A DNA stretch of 64,000 nucleotides from Pseudescherichia sp031998825 (GTDB lineage Bacteria; Pseudomonadota; Gammaproteobacteria; Enterobacterales; Enterobacteriaceae). The DNA is taken from NCBI RefSeq assembly GCF_031998825.1, contig NZ_DAMACX010000022.1, positions 1 through 64,000 on the forward strand. Reading direction: 5' to 3'. Shown one piece after another: positions 59,102 through 64,000 of the stretch (its first letter is position 1; every line of letters begins with the position of its first letter). The position numbers were made by a program, and so were the translations under genes. The notes under the pieces were generated by a model, which saw only the letters and a list, made by a program, of their open reading frames with translations, was not told where the DNA came from and did not search any database.

Positions 59102-60355
59102 TTAAGCACGAATAGTATCGTCGCCGAAGCCAACCCACTTGTAGGTGGTCAGGGCTTCAAGACCCATCGGGCCGCGAGCGTGCAATTTTTGCGTGCTCAC
59201 GGCGACTTCTGCACCCAGGCCAAACTGTCCGCCGTCGGTAAAGCGCGTAGAGGCGTTAACGTATACCGCAGAGGAATCCACCTCGTTCACAAAGCGGTTG
59301 GCATTGCTCAGGGTGCGGGTGAGGATCGCATCCGAGTGCTGAGTGCCGTGCTCGCGAATATGCTCGATCGCCTCATCGAGCGAGGCCACCAGCTTGACGT
59401 TGAGATCGAGGGATAAAAACTCGTCGTCATACTGCTCCGGCTTCACCGCCTCGACGTGCGCCGGGCCACCTTGCAGCGTTTTCAGTGCCGCCGCGTCGGC
59501 GTGCAACGTCACACCGCTCTGCGCCATCTGGGTGCTGAGCGCGGGCAAGAAACGCTCGGCAATCTGCTGACTCACCAGCAGCGTTTCTACGGTGTTACAG
59601 GTGCTCGGGCGCTGGGTCTTGGCGTTGACGATAATCTTCAGCGCGGGTTCAATCTCGGCGGTGTCATCCACGTAGATATGACACACGCCGATCCCGCCGG
59701 TGATCACCGGAATAGTTGACTGCTCGCGGCACAGCTTGTGCAGCCCTGCCCCGCCGCGTGGGATTAGCATGTCGATGTACTTATCCATGCGCAGCATCTC
59801 ATTGACCAGCGTCCGGTCCGGGCTCTCAATCGCCTGGATAGCACCTGCCGGTAGGCCGCACTCCTCCAGCGCCTGCTGGATCACCTTCACGGTGGCAGCG
59901 TTGGTGCGCCAGGTCTCTTTGCCGCCGCGCAGGATTGCCGCGTTGCCGGTCTTCAGGCAGAGGGAGGCGACGTCAACGGTAACGTTAGGTCGCGCCTCGT
60001 AGATCACGCCAATCACGCCGAGGGGCACCCGACGGCGTTCAATGCGCAGGCCGCTGTCGAGCAGCCCGCCGTCAATAATCTGGCCTACCGGATCCGCCAG
60101 TTTGCAGACCTGGCGCACGTCGTCGGCGATGCTCTTCAGGCGTTCAGGGTTGAGCGCCAGACGATCGAGCATCGCTTCGCTCAGGCCGTTGCGCCGGGCT
60201 TCGAGCACGTCCTGATCGTTGGCCTGGATAATGTCGTGCGCCTGGGCCTCAAGGTAGTCAGCGATCTTCTCCAGAACGCGGTTTTTTTCTCGGCTGGAGA
60301 GCTGCGCCAGCTTATACGAGGCTGCTTTCGCAGCGATGCCCATCTGTTCAAGCAT
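59102..60355 (-). CDS. proA: ProA gamma-glutamyl phosphate reductase
   Basis: 417 aa, the E. coli length. NADPH-dependent reduction of gamma-glutamyl phosphate to the semialdehyde in proline synthesis. The aldehyde dehydrogenase-like catalytic cysteine is in RPSTCNTVETLL; the N-terminal coiled segment and FTDGGQFGLGAEVAVSTQKLHARGPMGLEALTTYKW near the end are conserved. Starts 11 bp after the proB stop, forming the proBA operon. Confidence 0.98.
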   Translation of the reverse strand: MLEQMGIAAKAASYKLAQLSSREKNRVLEKIADYLEAQAHDIIQANDQDVLEARRNGLSEAMLDRLALNPERLKSIADDVRQVCKLADPVGQIIDGGLLDSGLRIERRRVPLGVIGVIYEARPNVTVDVASLCLKTGNAAILRGGKETWRTNAATVKVIQQALEECGLPAGAIQAIESPDRTLVNEMLRMDKYIDMLIPRGGAGLHKLCREQSTIPVITGGIGVCHIYVDDTAEIEPALKIIVNAKTQRPSTCNTVETLLVSQQIAERFLPALSTQMAQSGVTLHADAAALKTLQGGPAHVEAVKPEQYDDEFLSLDLNVKLVASLDEAIEHIREHGTQHSDAILTRTLSNANRFVNEVDSSAVYVNASTRFTDGGQFGLGAEVAVSTQKLHARGPMGLEALTTYKWVGFGDDTIRA

Positions 60356-60366
60356 ACGTCTGCTCC

Positions 60367-61470
60367 TTAACGGGTGATCATGTCGTCGCGATGGACGGCG
60401 ACCGGGCCATACTCGTAGCCGAGAATGGCGTCGATCTGTTGTGAGTGCTGGCCAGCGATGCGTCGCAGCGCGTCGCTGTTGTAGCGGGAGACGCCGTGAG
60501 CGATGTCCCGTCCTGCCAGATTACGGATACGGATCACTTCACCACGGGAGAAGTTGCCTGTCACGCTTTTGATCCCTTTTGGCAGCAATGAGCTGCCTTT
60601 TTCGAGGATCGCCATCGTTGCCCCTTCGTCCACGGTCAGCTCACCCGCTGGCGGCGCGCCGAAGATCCAGCGCTTGCGGTTCTCCAGCGGCGAGGTCTGA
60701 GCGTGAAAGCGCGTCCCCACCGGTACGCCGTTCAGCGCGTCGCCGATAACGCCCGGCCTGCTGCCCGCGGCGATAATGGTCTCGATGCCCGCCCGGCAGG
60801 CGACGTCCGCAGCCTGCAATTTCGTGCCCATGCCGCCGGTGCCGAGGCCAGAGACGCTGTCCCCGGCGATGGCACGCAGCGCATCGTCAATGCCGTAAAC
60901 GTCAGCGATCAGCTCGGCATCCGGATTATTGCGCGGATCGGCGGTGTAAAGGCCCTGCTGATCGGTGAGCAGCAGCAGCTTATCCGCCCCGCCCAGGATG
61001 GCGGCCAGCGCGGAGAGGTTGTCGTTATCGCCTACTTTGATCTCAGCGGTAGCCACGGCATCGTTCTCGTTGATCACCGGCACGATGCTGTTATCCAGCA
61101 GTGCGCGCAGGGTATCGCGGGCGTTGAGGAAGCGCTCCCGGTCCTCCATATCGGCACGCGTCAGCAGCATCTGGCCGACGTGGATACCGTAGATGGAGAA
61201 GAGCTGCTCCCAGAGCTGGATCAGGCGACTCTGCCCCACTGCCGCCAGCAGCTGCTTGGAGGCGATGGTGGCGGGCAGCTCCGGGTAGCCCAAATGCTCG
61301 CGTCCGGCGGCGATCGCCCCGGAGGTGACGATAACAATACGATGCCCTGCGGCATGCAGCTGCGCGCACTGGCGTACCAGCTCCACGATATGGGCGCGGT
61401 TGAGGCGGCGCGATCCGCCCGTTAACACGCTGGTGCCGAGTTTTACCACCAGCGTCTGGGTGTCACTCAT
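60367..61470 (-). CDS. proB: ProB glutamate 5-kinase
   Basis: 367 aa, the E. coli length. It phosphorylates glutamate, the first and proline-inhibited step. An amino acid kinase domain (VVKLGTSVLTGGSRRL, VTSGAIAAGREHLG, INENDAVAT, LLTDQQGLYTADP, GTGGMGTKLQAA) is followed by a C-terminal PUA domain (GELTVDEGATMAIL...). Divergent from phoE. Confidence 0.98.
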   Translation of the reverse strand: MSDTQTLVVKLGTSVLTGGSRRLNRAHIVELVRQCAQLHAAGHRIVIVTSGAIAAGREHLGYPELPATIASKQLLAAVGQSRLIQLWEQLFSIYGIHVGQMLLTRADMEDRERFLNARDTLRALLDNSIVPVINENDAVATAEIKVGDNDNLSALAAILGGADKLLLLTDQQGLYTADPRNNPDAELIADVYGIDDALRAIAGDSVSGLGTGGMGTKLQAADVACRAGIETIIAAGSRPGVIGDALNGVPVGTRFHAQTSPLENRKRWIFGAPPAGELTVDEGATMAILEKGSSLLPKGIKSVTGNFSRGEVIRIRNLAGRDIAHGVSRYNSDALRRIAGQHSQQIDAILGYEYGPVAVHRDDMITR

Positions 61471-61659
61471 GATTCTCTGCCGTTTTACGAATAAGGAAAT
61501 GTGATGTCAGTCTGACGTTGTAACAGGAGTGAGGCCGCTTGCCAATAACCTCGGTCAAAAGCATGGGAGATTGCTGCGAGGATCGGCAAGCCTAACGGCA
61601 GATTTTTGCAGATTTATTGCAGAAATAAATAAACACGGATTTTTAAAATTATTCCGACA

Positions 61660-61677
61660 TTGTCATAAATCTTTCAT
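61660..61677 (+). promoter_or_regulatory. Pho box upstream of phoE
   Basis: TTGTCATAAATCTTTCAT matches the PhoB box CTGTCATA-A/T-A-T/A-CTGTCA-C/T at nearly all positions. It lies 86 bp before the phoE start, where PhoB binds in E. coli. Confidence 0.75.
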
Positions 61678-61762
61678 TTCCGAACGTTAAAACCCTCTCT
61701 GTTTTCAGCAGGTATAAGCCTGGCGAATATTAGAGCGTCTTTTGTTTAAATCGGGAATCAAA

Positions 61763-62827
61763 ATGAAAAAGAGTACTCTGGCATTAGTGGTAATGGGTCT
61801 GGTTGCTTCCGCATCTGTACAGTCCGCAGAAGTTTTTAATAAAAATGGCAACAAGCTGGACGTTTACGGCAAAGTGAAAGCCATGCACTACTTCAGCGAT
61901 GACAACAGCAACGACGGCGATAAAACATACGTTCGTTTCGGCTTTAAAGGCGAAACCCAAATTAACGATCAGATTACGGGCTTCGGTCGTTGGGAAGCGG
62001 AGTTTGCCGGTAATAACGACGAAAGCACCTCCGGGCAGAAAACCCGTCTGGCATTTGCCGGTGTGAAAATTAAAGATTTTGGCTCACTGGACTACGGTCG
62101 TAACCTGGGCGTGCTGTATGACGTGGCCGCCTACACCGATATGTTCCCTGAGTTCGGCGGTGACGGCCTGGCCCGTACCGACAACTTTATGACTAAACGC
62201 ACCAGCGGCGTGGCGACCTATCGTAACAGCGACTTCTTCGGCATAGTAGACGGTCTGGACCTGACCCTGCAGTATCAGGGCAAAAACGAAAACGGCCGTA
62301 GCAGCGTGGTGAAACAGAACGGTGATGGTTTCGGTACCTCTCTGGCCTATGATTTTGGCGGCAGCGACTTCTCTATCGTTGGTGCATACGCTAACTCTGA
62401 CCGCACCGACGCGCAGAACCGGATGACCCTTGGCCGTGGTGCGAATGCAGAAGCCTGGGCTGCTAGCGCGAAGTATGATGCCAACAACGTCTACGCGGCT
62501 GCGTTCTACGGTGTCTCTTACAACATGACCCCGATCTCCTCCTCTGCGGGCTTTGCCAACAAAGCGGATAACTTCGAAGCCGTGCTCCAGTACCAGTTCG
62601 ACTTCGGTCTGCGTCCGTCCGTGGGCTACGTCCTGACCAAGGGCAAAGATATTGAAGGCTTCGGTGACGAAGATCTGGTCAACTATATCGACGTAGGCGC
62701 AACCTATTACTTCAACAAAAACATGTCGGCCTTCGTTGATTATAAAATTAACCAGATTGACGACGATAACCGCCTGGTTACCACTAATGACGATGTCGTT
62801 GCCCTGGGCGTAACCTATCAGTTCTAA
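61763..62827 (+). CDS. phoE: PhoE phosphoporin
   Basis: 354 aa (E. coli PhoE 351). Trimeric outer-membrane porin with anion preference, made under phosphate starvation. Signal peptide MKKSTLALVVMGLVASASVQSA, then AEVFNKNGNKLDVYGKVKA; the constriction loop includes DMFPEFGGDG, and the protein ends ALGVTYQF with C-terminal Phe. ATG 61763 is preferred over an upstream in-frame ATG because it begins the signal peptide. Preceded by a Pho box; followed by an intrinsic terminator. Confidence 0.97.
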   Translation: MKKSTLALVVMGLVASASVQSAEVFNKNGNKLDVYGKVKAMHYFSDDNSNDGDKTYVRFGFKGETQINDQITGFGRWEAEFAGNNDESTSGQKTRLAFAGVKIKDFGSLDYGRNLGVLYDVAAYTDMFPEFGGDGLARTDNFMTKRTSGVATYRNSDFFGIVDGLDLTLQYQGKNENGRSSVVKQNGDGFGTSLAYDFGGSDFSIVGAYANSDRTDAQNRMTLGRGANAEAWAASAKYDANNVYAAAFYGVSYNMTPISSSAGFANKADNFEAVLQYQFDFGLRPSVGYVLTKGKDIEGFGDEDLVNYIDVGATYYFNKNMSAFVDYKINQIDDDNRLVTTNDDVVALGVTYQF

Positions 62828-62838
62828 TTCTGGATAAT

Positions 62839-62876
62839 AAAAAGGCCCTTCATGTCGGTGAAGGGCCTTTTTTTAT
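62839..62876. terminator. Bidirectional terminator between phoE and crl
   Basis: Stem AAAGGCCCTTC / GAAGGGCCTTT with an 8-nt loop and T/A runs on both sides (T7 on the plus strand). It serves phoE and probably convergent crl. Confidence 0.88.
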
Positions 62877-62893
62877 TTATGGTATACGCTTAA

Positions 62894-63295
62894 TCAGGCG
62901 CTGAGTTTGACCGGGTCGTTTTTAAAGTCATCGGCAGGCTCCAGCTTTAATTCCAGCGATGCCAGCAGCTCACGTGCGCGCTCGTGGAAAGTACGCAGCG
63001 TCTGCTCAAGACGATCGGTCACTTCTGTATCTTTAATAGCAACTGGCTCCCAGTGGCCTTCTTTATTAAAGAGGCCAAACTGGTAGGTATAGGTGAAGCG
63101 TTTTTCCTGGGCTTCCATTATCATCCACCAGCCCCAAAACTCACGCTTCTCAGGGGCAGGTTTCACGTTGACGCATACGGCAAGGCAGTCAAAAAAGAAA
63201 CGGTTCCCTTCGCACTGCTCCTCACGGATATAGGGGCCAAGCGCCATAAATTTCTTGATCAGTCTGCTTTTCGGGTGTCCACTCGGTAACGTCAT
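62894..63295 (-). CDS. crl: Crl sigma-S activator
   Basis: 133 aa, the E. coli length. Crl binds RpoS and promotes its association with core RNA polymerase, supporting curli and stationary-phase genes. Conserved MTLPSGHPKSRLIKKF, FFFDCLAVCVNVKPAPEKREFWGWWM and the end LEPADDFKNDPVKL. With IraP and DgcC it is one of three RpoS/curli-cellulose related genes in the window. Confidence 0.97.
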   Translation of the reverse strand: MTLPSGHPKSRLIKKFMALGPYIREEQCEGNRFFFDCLAVCVNVKPAPEKREFWGWWMIMEAQEKRFTYTYQFGLFNKEGHWEPVAIKDTEVTDRLEQTLRTFHERARELLASLELKLEPADDFKNDPVKLSA

Positions 63296-63352
63296 TGCGA
63301 TCTCCTTTTGTGATGCAACTGTTTTACCAAATCAATGGAATTAAGCAACGCA

Positions 63353-64000
63353 TTAACGCAATCTATGCTTCATCCAGGCAGTAATTTCCTGTAGAGACTT
63401 ATCAAAATTCCGGTAAACCGGCTTAAACGGGATCTCCAGCAGCTTGCCGTCGGCAGAGGAGGAGGCAATGAGCCGCGACTCTTCTTCCGGACTGAAGGGA
63501 TCGTTTTTCCAGTAGCCGGAGAGCATTGGCGTCGGACAGCGTCGTCCCAGCAGGCCCTGAGTTTTTAATGAATAGCGGTTCAGCTCGACGCGCAGCGCCT
63601 CGTCCGAAGCGTCATGCATCCCGAGACAGCTGGCCAGTACGTCGAGGTACATCTCCGGCACGCCGTTGAGGCGCTGAGGGTCGGTGAGCAGCGAGTGCAC
63701 CACAGGCCCAAGGCAGGCCACCGCCTTCAGACGCGGCGACTCAAGATAGGCCAGGCGTACGGCAACGTTTGCCCCAAAGCGGAAGCCAAAGGCGGCTACC
63801 CGGGTGTGATCGATCCACGGAATGTCCGGCAGCGCTTTCAGCACGTGCTGGTGCAGCATGCTGGAGTCCTGGGTCAGCTTCCACTTCGACGAGAAGCCAA
63901 TCGACGGCATATCCAAAGTCAACATCGCGATGCCGTTCGGCGCAAAGTAGCGCTCAAACAGGTTGTAATAGTCGCTTTGCAGGCTGTCGAGACCACCACA
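63353..64000 (-). CDS. frsA: FrsA fermentation-respiration switch protein, 5'-truncated by window edge
   Basis: The frame is open to base 64000; about 215 C-terminal residues are visible of about 414 in E. coli. Alpha/beta-hydrolase fold: CGGLDSLQSDYYNLFERYFAPNG, GFRFGANVAVRLAYLE, LGRRCPTPMLSGYWKNDPFSPEEESRLI. FrsA was reported to bind unphosphorylated EIIA(Glc) and to promote fermentation, and has esterase activity. The nucleophile-elbow position reads GFRFGANV. Adjacent to crl, as in E. coli. Confidence 0.95.
   Translation of the reverse strand, partial: CGGLDSLQSDYYNLFERYFAPNGIAMLTLDMPSIGFSSKWKLTQDSSMLHQHVLKALPDIPWIDHTRVAAFGFRFGANVAVRLAYLESPRLKAVACLGPVVHSLLTDPQRLNGVPEMYLDVLASCLGMHDASDEALRVELNRYSLKTQGLLGRRCPTPMLSGYWKNDPFSPEEESRLIASSSADGKLLEIPFKPVYRNFDKSLQEITAWMKHRLR

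Noticed and set aside
1..64000. Search for CRISPR arrays, rRNA genes, insertion sequences and full prophages
   Set aside because: No regularly spaced repeats, no rRNA motifs, no transposase frame with terminal repeats, and only isolated phage-like genes were seen.

Overview
The window is a chromosomal segment of a member of the Enterobacteriaceae. The backbone genes sbcC, mak, rdgC, ppnP, aroM-yaiA-aroL, yaiI, proC, dgcC, iraP, ddlA, yaiZ, yaiY, yaiW, sbmA, ampH, hemB, thrW, proA, proB, phoE, crl and frsA are recognisable by close match to the Escherichia coli proteins and mostly keep their order. Non-E. coli features (eat-eutBC without microcompartment genes, a BlrP1-like BLUF-EAL protein, an OlsF-like acyltransferase fusion) point to the Enterobacter/Kosakonia/Klebsiella side of the family. 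I cannot name a species from sequence alone.

Layout. 1-19140: mostly conserved backbone from the sbcC 3' end to hemB, with an AT-rich orphan gene (8056-8613) where E. coli carries phoA-psiF nearby, and an MdtG-like exporter and an extensin-family protein inserted beside ddlA. 19141-33000: accessory region with two copies of a three-gene unit (L,D-transpeptidase-like toxin of the Tlde1 type, membrane protein, Hcp), enclosing an ornithine-lipid synthase-like fusion, a sigma-54-driven ethanolamine operon (eat-eutB-eutC), a blue-light c-di-GMP phosphodiesterase, a PAS-GGDEF cyclase, a CinA-like protein, an orphan phage antirepressor and an Ail/OmpX-type barrel. 33211-34821: a YdhS-like flavoprotein.

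34825-49747 is the most notable region: twelve tightly packed genes on the minus strand that look like one operon for making and exporting a phosphonate. It begins with phosphoenolpyruvate (PEP) mutase, followed by a phosphonopyruvate decarboxylase fused to an aminotransferase, a PhyH-type oxygenase, a 2-aminoethylphosphonate (AEP) transaminase, a GNAT/FemAB-like acyltransferase, a DMT transporter, a second class I aminotransferase, an ATP-grasp-like enzyme, a nucleotidyltransferase, a third class I aminotransferase, a CDP-alcohol phosphotransferase, a second ATP-grasp enzyme and an MFS exporter. No C-P lyase or phosphonatase gene is present, so the locus reads as biosynthetic. A TetR gene lies just upstream, and two matching dyad-like sites sit in the promoter region. 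The expected core product is AEP or a hydroxylated form, activated with CTP, transferred to an alcohol and possibly joined to amino acids. The final molecule is not predictable by reading.

50794-56443 holds a capsule-type glycosyltransferase, an RCC1-repeat beta-propeller protein, and an ascorbate-type PTS (IIA-IIB-IIC) with a divergent GntR/HutC regulator and three matching operators. 56537-58931 is a 2.4 kb mini-island bounded by a 15-bp repeat of the thrW tRNA 3' end, carrying an AIPR-type abortive infection gene and a possible integrase remnant. The window closes with thrW, proA, proB, phoE (with a Pho box), crl and the 3' part of frsA.
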